DNA of 64,000 nucleotides. Source: Limimaricola sp964022235 (GTDB lineage: Bacteria > Pseudomonadota > Alphaproteobacteria > Rhodobacterales > Rhodobacteraceae). Position numbers and translations under genes: made by a program. Each line of letters starts with the position of its first letter. Within the stretch, counting starts at the first letter, position 1. The stretch lies in the NCBI RefSeq assembly GCF_964022235.1, contig NZ_CAXHZL010000002.1, positions 372,001 through 436,000 of the forward strand. Reading direction: 5' to 3'. This document shows, piece after piece, positions 18,029-26,611 of the stretch. A model generated the notes under the pieces. The model was not told the DNA's origin, did not search any database, and saw only the letters and a list, made by a program, of their open reading frames with translations.

Positions 18029-19204
18029 TCAGTCGCGCTCGATGCACAGGGCGACGCCCATGCCACCGCCGATGCACAGCGTGGCGAGGCCCTTCTTGGC
18101 GTCGCGGCGCTGCATTTCGTGCAGCAGGGTGACGAGCACGCGGCAACCCGAGGCACCGATCGGGTGACCGATGGCGATGGCGCCGCCGTTGACGTTCACC
18201 TTGGCCGGATCCCAGCCCATTTCCTTGTTCACCGCGAGAGCTTGGGCGGCGAAGGCTTCATTGGCCTCGATCAGGTCGAGATCGTCGACCGACCAACCGG
18301 CTTTTTCCAGCGCCTTCTTCGACGCATAGATCGGGCCTTCGCCCATGTAGGCCGGGTCGAGACCGGCGGTGGCATAGGCGGCGATGCGGCCCAGCGGCGT
18401 GATGCCCCGGCGGCTTGCCTCCTCGACCGACATCAGGAGCGTCGCGGCAGCACCGTCGTTGAGACCCGAGGCGTTGGCCGCCGTCACGGTGCCGTCTTTG
18501 GAGAAGGCCGGGCGCAGCTTGGCCATGGCATCGATGGTGGCGCCGTGGCGGATGTATTCATCGGCGTCGGTGACGATGTCGCCCTTGCGGGTCTTCACGA
18601 TAAAGGGGACGATCTCATCCTTGAAGCGGCCCGCCTTCTGGGCCTCCTCGGCCTTGTTCTGCGAGGCGACGGCGAACTCATCCTGCATCTCACGGGTGAT
18701 CTGGTGGCGGCTCGCCACGTTCTCGGCGGTGGTGCCCATGTGGTAGTCGTTGAAGGCGTCCCAGAGGCCGTCCTTGATCATCGTGTCGGTGAGCTTGATG
18801 TCGCCCATCTTCTGGCCCTGCCGCAGCGTCTGGGCGTGCGGGGCAAGCGACATGCTCTCCTGACCGCCGGCGCAGACGATCGAGGCATCGCCAAGCTGGA
18901 TGTGCTGTGCGGCGAGGGCGACGGCGCGCAGGCCCGAGCCACAGACCTGGTTGAGGCTCCAAGCGGCGGCCTCTTGTGGCAGGCCCGCAATGATATGCGC
19001 CTGACGCGCGGGGTTCTGGCCTTGGGCGGCGGTCAACACCTGACCCAGAATGGTTTCGCTCACCTCGGACTTGTCGACGCCGGCGCGCGACACGACCTCC
19101 TCGAGCACGGTGGCGCCGAGCTGATGCGCAGGCGTGTTGGCGAAGGCGCCGCCGAAGCTGCCCACCGCAGTGCGGGCGGCCGAGGCGATAACGACATTGG
19201 TCAT
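18029..19204 (-). CDS. phaA: acetyl-CoA C-acetyltransferase
   Basis: Thiolase that condenses two acetyl-CoA to acetoacetyl-CoA, first step of PHB synthesis. The 391-aa protein carries the acyl-accepting Cys88 (NQVCGSGLRA), His347 (GHPIGASG) and the proton-transfer Cys377 (LCIGGGMG). Length and motifs match bacterial biosynthetic thiolases. It is the first gene of the phaA-patatin-phaB unit. Confidence 0.96.
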   Translation of the reverse strand: MTNVVIASAARTAVGSFGGAFANTPAHQLGATVLEEVVSRAGVDKSEVSETILGQVLTAAQGQNPARQAHIIAGLPQEAAAWSLNQVCGSGLRAVALAAQHIQLGDASIVCAGGQESMSLAPHAQTLRQGQKMGDIKLTDTMIKDGLWDAFNDYHMGTTAENVASRHQITREMQDEFAVASQNKAEEAQKAGRFKDEIVPFIVKTRKGDIVTDADEYIRHGATIDAMAKLRPAFSKDGTVTAANASGLNDGAAATLLMSVEEASRRGITPLGRIAAYATAGLDPAYMGEGPIYASKKALEKAGWSVDDLDLIEANEAFAAQALAVNKEMGWDPAKVNVNGGAIAIGHPIGASGCRVLVTLLHEMQRRDAKKGLATLCIGGGMGVALCIERD

Positions 19205-19277
19205 GAAACTCTCCCTGACAGACGGGCCGGCACGCGCCGGGGACCCGGATCGGGGATGAGCCTACCAGCCTCTGCCG

Positions 19278-20084
19278 TCAGGGCAACGGCATTCGGGCCG
19301 CGGGCCGGGGCACATGCGCCGGATGCCCCCAAAGATAGCCTTGCAGGCAATTCGCGCCGATCCCGGCGAGCGTCTTCGCCTCGGCCTCGGTCTCGACCCC
19401 GCAGGCGACATGCGCCATGCCGAACTGTCGGGCGACCGCGATCAGCGCACCGCAGAGCACCTGGTTGTCGGGGTCTTCCTCGATGCCGCGCACGAAATGC
19501 GCGTCGATCTTCACGAGGTCAAACAGGAAATCGCGTAGATGGCGAAACGCCGTCTGCCCCGACCCGAATTCATCAAGAGCGAAGCCCACACCGCGCGGCC
19601 GCAGCTCGGCCATGAAGCGGCAGACCACCTCGGGCAGTGTCATCGCCGAGGTTTCCGATATTTCGAGGATCAGCCTTTCACCGATGCCGGGGCCACGCGC
19701 GAGCCCATCCTCCAGCGCCCGCCGCCAGCGCCCGTCACCGATCGAGCGGGCCGACATGTTGATCGACAGCCTGAGTCTTGGGGCGCGGCGCAGCGCCTCG
19801 AGCCCTTCGCGCAGCGAGGCGCGGTCGAGATCGCGGCCCAGCGCGGTTTCCTCGACGCCGGGCAGGAAATGCCGCGCGGGCAGCAAACGACCGGCGTGAT
19901 CGCGCAGACGGATCAGACCTTCATGAAAGGCGGTGTCGCCGGTCTTGGTCACCATGACCGGCTGATAGGCCAGTTCGGTGCGCCGCTCGGCCAGCGCCTC
20001 GCGCACGAGGCGCGGAATGTCGGCAAGGTCGAGGGCCTGCGCATGGGCAAAGGGATCTGTGGGCTGATCGGTCTTGGACGTCAT
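19278..20084 (-). CDS. EAL domain protein (probable c-di-GMP phosphodiesterase)
   Basis: A 268-aa stand-alone EAL domain without sensor, GGDEF or membrane parts. The signature is altered to EGL (55-57). Asn109 (NMS), Glu141 (EISE), LDEFGSG (Asp171-Glu172, where DDFGTG is usual), VKID (192-194) and GVETE are present. Most metal ligands remain, but the Glu in place of the second Asp may weaken or abolish cleavage. The start is the ATG at 20084. The window also holds an EPS locus, a process often controlled by c-di-GMP. Confidence 0.87.
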   Translation of the reverse strand: MTSKTDQPTDPFAHAQALDLADIPRLVREALAERRTELAYQPVMVTKTGDTAFHEGLIRLRDHAGRLLPARHFLPGVEETALGRDLDRASLREGLEALRRAPRLRLSINMSARSIGDGRWRRALEDGLARGPGIGERLILEISETSAMTLPEVVCRFMAELRPRGVGFALDEFGSGQTAFRHLRDFLFDLVKIDAHFVRGIEEDPDNQVLCGALIAVARQFGMAHVACGVETEAEAKTLAGIGANCLQGYLWGHPAHVPRPAARMPLP

Positions 20085-20151
20085 GGCGGGCCCCTGTCTG
20101 AGGTGATCCCGCAACCCTGCACCATTCCCCCCTAAGGCGAGGTGAACGGCC

Positions 20152-20592
20152 CTACCAGCGCGACAGCGCGTCCTCGTCCTCGGGCGTCGCCTCGACCCAA
20201 TGCGCGCCGGTCTCGGTAACCTCCTTCTTCCAGAAGGGGGCGCGCGACTTGAGATAGTCCATCAGGTATTCGGCGGCCTCGAAGGCGGCCCGGCGATGCG
20301 CCGCCGCCGTGGCCACCATCATGATCGGCTGGCCCAGAGGCAGCGCGCCGTAACGGTGGATCACCATGAGATCCGCGAGATCCCAGCGCGCCATGGCCGC
20401 CTCGGCGATCGCCGTGATCGCGGATTCGGTCATGCCGGGATAATGCTCGATTTCCATGCGGATCAGGCCGCCATCGCGGTCGCGTACGATGCCGGTAAAG
20501 CTCACCACCGCCCCGACCTCGTGGCGGCCATGGGCAAAGGCGTCGAGTTCGGCGCCGGCGTCGAAAGGAGCCTCCTGAACCGAGATCTTCAC
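20152..20592 (-). CDS. moaE: molybdopterin synthase catalytic subunit MoaE
   Basis: Large subunit that transfers sulfur from MoaD thiocarboxylate to precursor Z (cPMP). The 146-aa protein has VGAVVSFTGIVRD, EHYPGM, the HRYGALPLG block and KSRAPFWKKE with the catalytic lysines. It begins one base after the moaD stop. Confidence 0.95.
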   Translation of the reverse strand: MKISVQEAPFDAGAELDAFAHGRHEVGAVVSFTGIVRDRDGGLIRMEIEHYPGMTESAITAIAEAAMARWDLADLMVIHRYGALPLGQPIMMVATAAAHRRAAFEAAEYLMDYLKSRAPFWKKEVTETGAHWVEATPEDEDALSRW

Positions 20593-20593
20593 C

Positions 20594-20842
20594 TCAGCCC
20601 CCGGTCATCGGCGGGAAGAACGCGACCTCGCGCACGCCCGCGAGAGCCGCGTCGAACTCCGACAGCTCTTGATCGAGCGCCACGCGCAGCGCCGACACGT
20701 CCGAGAAGGCCATGGCATAGCGGTCCTCACGGGCGCGCAGTTCCTCGACCAGATCCGCCACCGTGGCGGCCTCGGTCTCGATCCGCTCGCGCGGCAGGCC
20801 GATGCGCTCGCGCACCCAAGCGAAATAGACCACGTCGATCAT
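20594..20842 (-). CDS. moaD: molybdopterin synthase sulfur carrier subunit MoaD
   Basis: An 82-aa ubiquitin-fold protein ending in the required Gly-Gly (PPMTGG), the site of thiocarboxylation. The start ATG overlaps the pgsA stop by four bases, and moaE follows after one base, so pgsA-moaD-moaE are translationally coupled. Confidence 0.94.
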   Translation of the reverse strand: MIDVVYFAWVRERIGLPRERIETEAATVADLVEELRAREDRYAMAFSDVSALRVALDQELSEFDAALAGVREVAFFPPMTGG

Positions 20843-21534
20843 GGCGCGCGGCTCCGGCCCGCTTCGGGCTTGGGCGCATCACGCAGGAACGGCAGCGCCT
20901 TGGAGAAGTAATCCCAGCCGGTCATCAGCGTCAGCACCGCCGCGACCCACAGCAGAACGATCCCGGCCCACCAGCTGATGACCATGCCCCAGTATTTCCA
21001 GACCAGCCCCAATTCGTCCGGCGTGCCGCCCGAGAGGATCGAGTCGACCATGGTCTCATCCATGCCGAAGCTCTCCATGACGAAGTAATGCTCGAAGGCC
21101 CCGGTGGAAAACAGCACCGCGATGGCAACCATCTGCGCGGTGGTCTTCCACTTGGCGAGCTTGGTGACCTTCAAAAGCCCCGCCTTGGCCCCGAGGAACT
21201 CGCGCAGGCCCGACACGAAAACCTCGCGAAACAGGATCAGCGTCGCGGGCAAGAGAATCCATGGGTTCATGCCGGAAAAGCCGGTGATCACCAAAAGCGC
21301 GATGATCACCATCGCCTTGTCGGCGATGGGGTCGAGCATCGCGCCGAACTTCGACTCCTGCTTCCACGCCCGCGCGAGATAGCCGTCGAGAAAGTCGGTC
21401 ACCGCGGCAGTGACGAAGAGCACCAGCGCGAACCAGTCGGCCCAGGGCCGGATGAAGAACAAGAACATCACCGCGACGCCGGGGGCAGCGAGGAGACGCA
21501 TAACGGTGAGGATGTTGGGCAAGGTCCATGTCAT
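20839..21534 (-). CDS. pgsA: CDP-diacylglycerol-glycerol-3-phosphate 3-phosphatidyltransferase
   Basis: Integral membrane enzyme of phosphatidylglycerol synthesis. The 231-aa protein has the CDP-alcohol phosphotransferase signature spread over DFLDGYLAR and GAMLDPIADK (DGxxAR...GxxxDxxxD) and about five membrane helices. I start it at the ATG at 21534 (MTWTLPNILTVMRL), the normal PgsA N-terminus; longer frames add an unrelated extension. uvrC lies upstream across 167 bases. Confidence 0.94.
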   Translation of the reverse strand: MTWTLPNILTVMRLLAAPGVAVMFLFFIRPWADWFALVLFVTAAVTDFLDGYLARAWKQESKFGAMLDPIADKAMVIIALLVITGFSGMNPWILLPATLILFREVFVSGLREFLGAKAGLLKVTKLAKWKTTAQMVAIAVLFSTGAFEHYFVMESFGMDETMVDSILSGGTPDELGLVWKYWGMVISWWAGIVLLWVAAVLTLMTGWDYFSKALPFLRDAPKPEAGRSRAP

Positions 21535-21639
21535 GCGCCAAGAGATAGCGCGGCACCCCCGGTCTTGCCAGAGCCAGCGGTCGATCCGTGTCATCGGAAC
21601 GGTCATGGCGCGCAGCGCCTGATTTGGCCCAGCGCAGGC

Positions 21640-21690
21640 GTGGTGGACCGGCGGTCCGCCTCCGGCAGGAGTATTTCAAGAGCAAAGTGG
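21640..21690 (+). repeat. Rhodobacteraceae-type short intergenic repeat
   Basis: The stretch contains CCGCCTCCGGCAGGAGTATT followed by an A-rich tail, with a small GGACC/GGTCC hairpin on its left side. From memory, near-identical CTCCGGCGGGAGTATTT sequences recur between genes across Rhodobacteraceae, usually near transcript ends. Here it lies just past the uvrC stop. Identification is from recall, not a search. Confidence 0.55.
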
Positions 21691-21701
21691 CCCGCCCGGC
21701 C

Positions 21702-23585
21702 TCAGCCTTGCTCGTGAAAATGACCGTAGATCTTCTCGGCCAGACTTTCCGAGATGCCCTGCACCACCTTGAGATCGGCGAGGTTGGCGCGGCTCACCGC
21801 CTTGGCCGAGCCGAAATGCGCCAGCAGCGCGCGCTTGCGCGTGGCGCCGACACCCGCGATCTCGTCGAGCGGCGTGGCGCCCACGGCCTTGGCGCGCTTG
21901 GCGCGGTGGGTGCCGATGGCAAAGCGGTGTGCCTCGTCGCGCAGCCGCTGCACAAAGTAGAGGACGGGATCGTTGCGCGGCAGGGCGAAGGGCCGCATGC
22001 CGGTGCGGTGGAATTCCTCCTTGCCGTGATCGCGGTCCACGCCTTTGGCGACGCCGATCATCGCCACGTCGTCGACACCCAGTTCGTCGAGGATCTCCTG
22101 CACCGCGCTCACCTGCCCCGCGCCGCCGTCGATCAGCAGAAGGTCGGGCCAGGCCGGGCTCTCGCGGTTCGGATCTTCCTTGAGGAGCCGCGCGAAGCGG
22201 CGCGTCAGCACCTCCTTCATCATGCCGAAGTCGTCGCCCGGCGTGATCTCGGTGCCCTTGATGTTGAACTTGCGGTATTGGCTTTTCTCGAACCCCTCGG
22301 CCCCGGCAACGATCATGCCGCCGACCGCATCGGTGCCCATGATATGGCTGTTGTCGTAGACCTCGATCCGGCGTGGCGGCGCGTCGAGACCGAAGGCCTC
22401 GGCCAGCCCTCGCAGCAGCTTTCCTTGCGTCGCCGTCTCGCTCATCTTGCGCGCAAGGCTTTCGCGCGCGTTGCGCGCAGCACCTTCGACCAGTTCGGCC
22501 TTTTCGCCCCGCTGCGGCACGACGATCTCGACCCGCCGACCAAGCGCCTCGCTCAGAGCCTCGACCATCAGGTCCGGATCGTCGAGACCGTGGCTCAGGA
22601 TCAGCTGCCGCGGTGGCTCGCGATCGGCATAGAACTGGCCGACGAAGGCCTGCATGACCTCCGAAGGGTCTTCTTCGCCGGAGACGCGGGGATAGTAGTC
22701 GCGGTTGCCCCAGTTCTGGTTGCCACGGATGAAGAACACCTGCACGCAGGCCTGCCCCCCCTCGACGTGCAGTGCGATGACGTCGGCCTCCGACACGCCG
22801 CGCGGGTTGATGCCTTGGGCCGTCTGCACCTGCGTCAGCGCCCGGATCCGGTCGCGCAGGGCGGCGGCGCGCTCGAACTCCATCGCCTCCGACGCCTCGG
22901 CCATCTGGCGGCCCAGCACCTCCTGCACCTGCGTCGATTTGCCGGACAGAAAGCGCACTGCGTCGTTGACGCTCGCGGCATAATCCCCGGCGCTGATTTC
23001 GCCGGTGCAGGGCGCGGAGCATCGCTTGATCTGGTGCAGCAGGCAGGGGCGCGTGCGGCCCTCGAACACCGAATCCGTGCAATTGCGCAGCAAGAACGCG
23101 CGCTGCAACTGGTTCAGTGTACGGTTCACGGCCCCCGCGCTGGCGAATGGCCCGAAGAACTGCCCCGCGCCCTTGCGTGCGCCGCGATGCTTGCCGATCT
23201 GCGGGAACTCATGCGCCGAGATATGGATGTTCGGGAATGACTTGTCGTCGCGCAAAAGCACATTGTAGCGCGGCTTGAGCTGCTTGATGAGGTTCTGCTC
23301 GAGGAGCAGCGCCTCGGTCTCGGTCCGCGTGGTGAGGAACATCATCGACGCGGTTTCGCGGATCATCCGCGCGATCCGGCCCGAATGGCCCGTGGGCCGC
23401 GCATAGCTCGACACCCGCGCGCGCAGGTTGCGCGCCTTGCCGACGTAGAGCACCCGGCTTTCGGCATCGAGCATCCGGTAGACGCCGGGCGAGCCGTCGA
23501 TCAGCCGCAGCTGCGACCGGATCAGCTCGTGGCCGGTGAGAGGGGTCCGTGGCGTGTCGGTCTTGGTGTCGGTCATGCGGTCCAT
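21702..23585 (-). CDS. uvrC: excinuclease ABC subunit UvrC
   Basis: Nuclease of nucleotide excision repair, making both incisions beside a lesion. The 627-aa protein has the N-terminal GIY-YIG domain (GVYRML and VLYVGKARNLRARV), the four-Cys-like LLHQIKRCSAPC block, a UVR motif, the RNase H-like C-terminal nuclease (EVYDNSHIMG, LLLIDGGAGQ) and a C-terminal helix-hairpin-helix. Two in-frame ATGs (23585 and 23576) are possible starts. Confidence 0.96.
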   Translation of the reverse strand: MDRMTDTKTDTPRTPLTGHELIRSQLRLIDGSPGVYRMLDAESRVLYVGKARNLRARVSSYARPTGHSGRIARMIRETASMMFLTTRTETEALLLEQNLIKQLKPRYNVLLRDDKSFPNIHISAHEFPQIGKHRGARKGAGQFFGPFASAGAVNRTLNQLQRAFLLRNCTDSVFEGRTRPCLLHQIKRCSAPCTGEISAGDYAASVNDAVRFLSGKSTQVQEVLGRQMAEASEAMEFERAAALRDRIRALTQVQTAQGINPRGVSEADVIALHVEGGQACVQVFFIRGNQNWGNRDYYPRVSGEEDPSEVMQAFVGQFYADREPPRQLILSHGLDDPDLMVEALSEALGRRVEIVVPQRGEKAELVEGAARNARESLARKMSETATQGKLLRGLAEAFGLDAPPRRIEVYDNSHIMGTDAVGGMIVAGAEGFEKSQYRKFNIKGTEITPGDDFGMMKEVLTRRFARLLKEDPNRESPAWPDLLLIDGGAGQVSAVQEILDELGVDDVAMIGVAKGVDRDHGKEEFHRTGMRPFALPRNDPVLYFVQRLRDEAHRFAIGTHRAKRAKAVGATPLDEIAGVGATRKRALLAHFGSAKAVSRANLADLKVVQGISESLAEKIYGHFHEQG

Positions 23586-23734
23586 ATCGGCATCAGGCGC
23601 TGGACCTGCAATCTAGTTGTCCCGAGCCCATGTGCAAAGCTGTCCACCGGTTCTGGGGATAAGGATGTGGGCAGGGTCGGGACGGCGGGGATTTTGTGTG
23701 GAGAGTCAGGGAGTTGATGGGTATGCCCAATTAT

Positions 23735-23747
23735 TAGGCAATGCCTA
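23735..23747. repeat. perfect palindrome in the uvrC upstream region
   Basis: TAGGCA-A-TGCCTA lies 150 bases before uvrC, inside the most AT-rich part of the 293-base gap between uvrC and the SDR gene (23586-23878). No gene is seen in that gap. Two degenerate GTGGATGA/GGGGATAAG-like sequences nearby recall DnaA boxes but do not match the consensus. Confidence 0.5.
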
Positions 23748-23878
23748 TACTCCTGTTTTCCTTACGCAAACCGACCCGGTTCGCAAAGATTTCATCCCCA
23801 ACCCGGTTTGGGACAGATTGCGCACAGCCCCGGTGGACGAACAGGTGGATGAGCCTGTGGGCAGGGCTGCGGGCAAGA

Positions 23879-24661
23879 TCAGTTGTGGCCCTGGATATCC
23901 GGGGTCTGCCAGCCCAGATGCTGGCCGCCGTCGACGCACAAGAGCTGCCCCGTGACGCCCGGCGCATCGAGGAAGTAGCCCAGCGCCGCGCAGATGTCCT
24001 CGGGGTTGGAGCCGCGCTGCAGCACCGTGTTGGCGCGCTGTGCCGCGTAATGGTCGTCGGACTGGTTGGCGCCCTGCAGGGTCGGACCGGGACCGATGGC
24101 ATTGACCCGCAGCCGTGGCGCCAGCGCCTGTGCCGCGGTGCGGGTGAAGGCCCAGAGCCCCATCTTGGCGATGGTGTAGGACATGAAGTCAGGGGTGAGC
24201 TTGCGCACCCTTTGGTCGATGATGTTGACCACAAGGCCTTGGGCCACCGGCTCGCCGCGCGCGTCGCGGGCAGGCTCGGTGATCCCTTGGGCCACGTGTT
24301 GCGTCAGCACGACGGGCGCGCGCAGGTTGCTCTCCATCGCGCGGTCCCAGCTGTCGCGGGTGCCGCTGTCGATGCTGTCGTATTCGAAGATCGAGGCCGA
24401 GTTGACAAGGCAGGTGATCGGCCCGCCCAAGGCCTCGGTCGCGCGCGGGATCAGGCCCTGCACCGCCGCCTCGTCGAGCAGGTCCGCGCCTAGCGCGTGG
24501 GACACGCGACCCATGGCGCGGATCTCGGCCACGACCTCCTCGGCAGGGCCCTGCGAGGTGTTGTAATGCACGATCACGTCGAAGCCGCGCGCCCCGAGAT
24601 CGAGCGCCATGGCGCGGCCCAGACGCGTGCCAGCGCCGGTGACGAGCGCGCGCGCCTTCAT
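23879..24661 (-). CDS. SDR oxidoreductase of the pteridine reductase/FolM type
   Basis: A 260-aa short-chain dehydrogenase. The cofactor motif is TGAGTRLG (8-15), the TGxxxRxG form found in pteridine and dihydromonapterin reductases. The active site is Asp149, Tyr162, Lys166 (IIDQ then SYTIAK), the Asp-for-Ser variant with the 13- and 17-residue spacing known from PTR1. NSASIFEYD is also FolM-like. This suggests reduction of dihydropterins in tetrahydrofolate or tetrahydromonapterin metabolism. The start overlaps the antiporter stop by four bases. Confidence 0.83.
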   Translation of the reverse strand: MKARALVTGAGTRLGRAMALDLGARGFDVIVHYNTSQGPAEEVVAEIRAMGRVSHALGADLLDEAAVQGLIPRATEALGGPITCLVNSASIFEYDSIDSGTRDSWDRAMESNLRAPVVLTQHVAQGITEPARDARGEPVAQGLVVNIIDQRVRKLTPDFMSYTIAKMGLWAFTRTAAQALAPRLRVNAIGPGPTLQGANQSDDHYAAQRANTVLQRGSNPEDICAALGYFLDAPGVTGQLLCVDGGQHLGWQTPDIQGHN

Positions 24662-25599
24662 GCCAGCACCGACACGCCGTAGGCGACGTAAAGCGCGGTC
24701 AGCGCCACGCCCCAGCCGCGGGTCACGTCGCGGCCCCAGTAGACGAAGGGCACCAGCAGCAGCGAGGCCGCCAGCATCACCCACAGATCGAAGCCGAGGA
24801 AATCGGCTCCCACGGGGATCGGCCCCACGAGGCTCGCCACTCCGAGGATTCCAAGAAGGTTGAACATGTTCGATCCAATCACGTTGCCCATCGCCACGTC
24901 GGCTTGACGACGGATAGCGGCCATGACGGTCGTTGCAAGCTCCGGTAGAGAGGTGCCGATCGCCACGAGGGTCAGGCCGATCGCGGTCTGCGAGATGCCC
25001 ATCGCCTCGGCAATGGACACCGCCCCCGTCACCAGCAGGTCCGCACCCACCGGCAAACCGATCAGACCGGCCAAGAGATAGACCGCGATCTTCCAGCCGC
25101 GCATCTTGGGATCGGCACCCTCGACCTCTTCCTCATCGATGGTACCCCGACGATGCTTTCGCGCCGCGCGGGCGGCATAGATCAGCATTGCCGCCAGCGC
25201 CGACAGCAGCACCAGCCCCGAGCCCCAGCCCAGCACGCCAGTAAAGGCCAGCGCCATGAACAGCACCGTGGCGCCCATCATCTGCAAAAAGCTCGACCGC
25301 GTGTCGGACCCGCCGCTCGCGTGCAGCGTCGTGATCAGCGCGGGAATGCCGAGGACCAAAAGCACGTTGGCGACGTTGGAGCCCACCACGTTGCCCAGAG
25401 CGATGCCTGGTGCGCCGTCGAGAATCGCGTCGACCGACACCAGAAGCTCCGGCGCGGAGGTGCCGAAGGCCACGACCGTCAACGACACGATCAACGCCGG
25501 AATGCCCAGTCGCAGGGCAAGGTTCACCGCCCCCTTCACCAGAGCATCCCCCGCGAAGACGAGGAGCACGAGTCCCGCCGCCACCATCAGCCAGTCCAT
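24658..25599 (-). CDS. calcium/sodium antiporter (CaCA family)
   Basis: A 313-aa inner-membrane cation exchanger with about ten helices. The two alpha-repeats are clear: GTSAPELLVSV with GNVVGSNVAN in the first half, and GTSLPELATTV with GNVIGSNMFN in the second, supplying the paired acidic ion-binding residues. An acidic cytoplasmic loop (TIDEEEVEGAD) separates the halves. The ATG at 25599 shares one base with the preceding stop. It belongs to the S49 peptidase operon. Confidence 0.93.
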   Translation of the reverse strand: MDWLMVAAGLVLLVFAGDALVKGAVNLALRLGIPALIVSLTVVAFGTSAPELLVSVDAILDGAPGIALGNVVGSNVANVLLVLGIPALITTLHASGGSDTRSSFLQMMGATVLFMALAFTGVLGWGSGLVLLSALAAMLIYAARAARKHRRGTIDEEEVEGADPKMRGWKIAVYLLAGLIGLPVGADLLVTGAVSIAEAMGISQTAIGLTLVAIGTSLPELATTVMAAIRRQADVAMGNVIGSNMFNLLGILGVASLVGPIPVGADFLGFDLWVMLAASLLLVPFVYWGRDVTRGWGVALTALYVAYGVSVLA

Positions 25600-25778
25600 C
25601 AAAGCTTGTCCTTTCCACAGGGGCACGGCCCCTTGCCTATCCTCGGTCGCCCGCAGGCGACGCAGCGGCCCCGACCCAGCAGGCCCTTGGGGCCGCGGGG
25701 CTTCGGAAGCCGCAGTTTTCCGAACATGGCGAGCACGATCATGCCCACCAGAAATAGCGTGACGATCTTGATCAGCAT
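25599..25778 (-). CDS. small membrane-anchored zinc-ribbon protein
   Basis: A 59-aa protein: one N-terminal membrane helix (LIKIVTLFLVGMIVLAMFG), a basic Pro-rich linker, then CVACGRPRIGKGPCPCG, a compact Cys4 zinc-ribbon-like tail. It starts one base after the S49 peptidase stop and its stop overlaps the antiporter start, so it is clearly part of the operon. I do not know its function; a partner or chaperone role for the peptidase or antiporter is conceivable. Confidence 0.75.
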   Translation of the reverse strand: MLIKIVTLFLVGMIVLAMFGKLRLPKPRGPKGLLGRGRCVACGRPRIGKGPCPCGKDKL

Positions 25779-25779
25779 C

Positions 25780-26583
25780 TCAGAGCCCGAAACGGGCAAA
25801 GCCGGCGCGCTCTTCGATGGCCCCCATCGTCTCGCCCGCTAGCGCTGCACCAAAGCGGCTCAGAAGTGGACGGCGCTTGGCATAGCGGCGCAGCCGCATC
25901 TTGTCTCCAAAGCGCGCCTTGAGCACCGGCACCAGATGACCGACCCCGTCGGCGAGGCCTTTCTCGACCGCGCGCGCGCCGATCCAGATCTCCCCGGTGA
26001 AGAGACTCGGATCGTCCGCGAGCTTCGCGCCGCGCCGTGTCTTCACATGATCGATGAAATAATCGTGCATTTCCCCGAGCCAGCGTTCGAGCCGCGCCAC
26101 GTCTTCGGGCTTTTCGGGGCGAAACGGGTCGAGAAAGCTCTTGGATCTGCCAGCGGTATGCACCCGGCGTTCGACGCCGTGCCGCGCGATCATCTCATGC
26201 GCGCCGAAACCGGCCGAGATGACCCCGATCGAGCCCATGATCGAGCCGCGATCCACGAAGATCTCGTCGGCGGCGCTGGCCAGCCAGTAGCCACCCGAGG
26301 CCGCCACATCCTCGACGAAGGCGATGACCGGCACGCTCTTTTCCTCCGCGAGCCTGCGGATGCGCGCGGCGATCAGCGAGGATTGCACCGGCGAGCCGCC
26401 GGGCGAGTTGATCTCGATGGCGACGGCGGCGGGCTTGCCGCGCTTGAACGCCTTTTCGATCATCGCGGCAGTGCCCGCGTCATCAAGGCCGCGACCGGCG
26501 ATGCCGATGGCGCCCTGAAGGCGGATGACGGAAACGACGGGGCCCTTGGGGCGAAACGGCAGCCAATTCATCATGGCTGACAT
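25780..26583 (-). CDS. S49 family serine peptidase (SppA/SohB-like)
   Basis: A 267-aa short S49 peptidase, expected to degrade signal peptides or membrane protein fragments. The nucleophile is Ser96 in EDVAASGGYW and the general base Lys148 in GRSKSFLDPF, a Ser-Lys dyad with the INSPGGS block before them. It lacks an evident membrane anchor at the N-terminus, unlike SppA. It heads the four-gene operon of peptidase, zinc ribbon, antiporter and SDR; 28 bases separate it from the ABC-2 permease gene. Confidence 0.92.
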   Translation of the reverse strand: MSAMMNWLPFRPKGPVVSVIRLQGAIGIAGRGLDDAGTAAMIEKAFKRGKPAAVAIEINSPGGSPVQSSLIAARIRRLAEEKSVPVIAFVEDVAASGGYWLASAADEIFVDRGSIMGSIGVISAGFGAHEMIARHGVERRVHTAGRSKSFLDPFRPEKPEDVARLERWLGEMHDYFIDHVKTRRGAKLADDPSLFTGEIWIGARAVEKGLADGVGHLVPVLKARFGDKMRLRRYAKRRPLLSRFGAALAGETMGAIEERAGFARFGL

Positions 26584-26611
26584 CTAGGCCCCACATCACC
26601 CCATCACAAGA

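Noticed and set aside
22455..23240. Plus-strand frame over uvrC (part of a 550-aa open frame)
   Set aside because: Shadow of uvrC; no start context and no family-like motif.
23586..23878. Chromosome replication origin
   Set aside because: DnaA-like words do not match the consensus, and no dnaA, hemE, parA or similar marker gene is present. Kept only as a low-interest observation.
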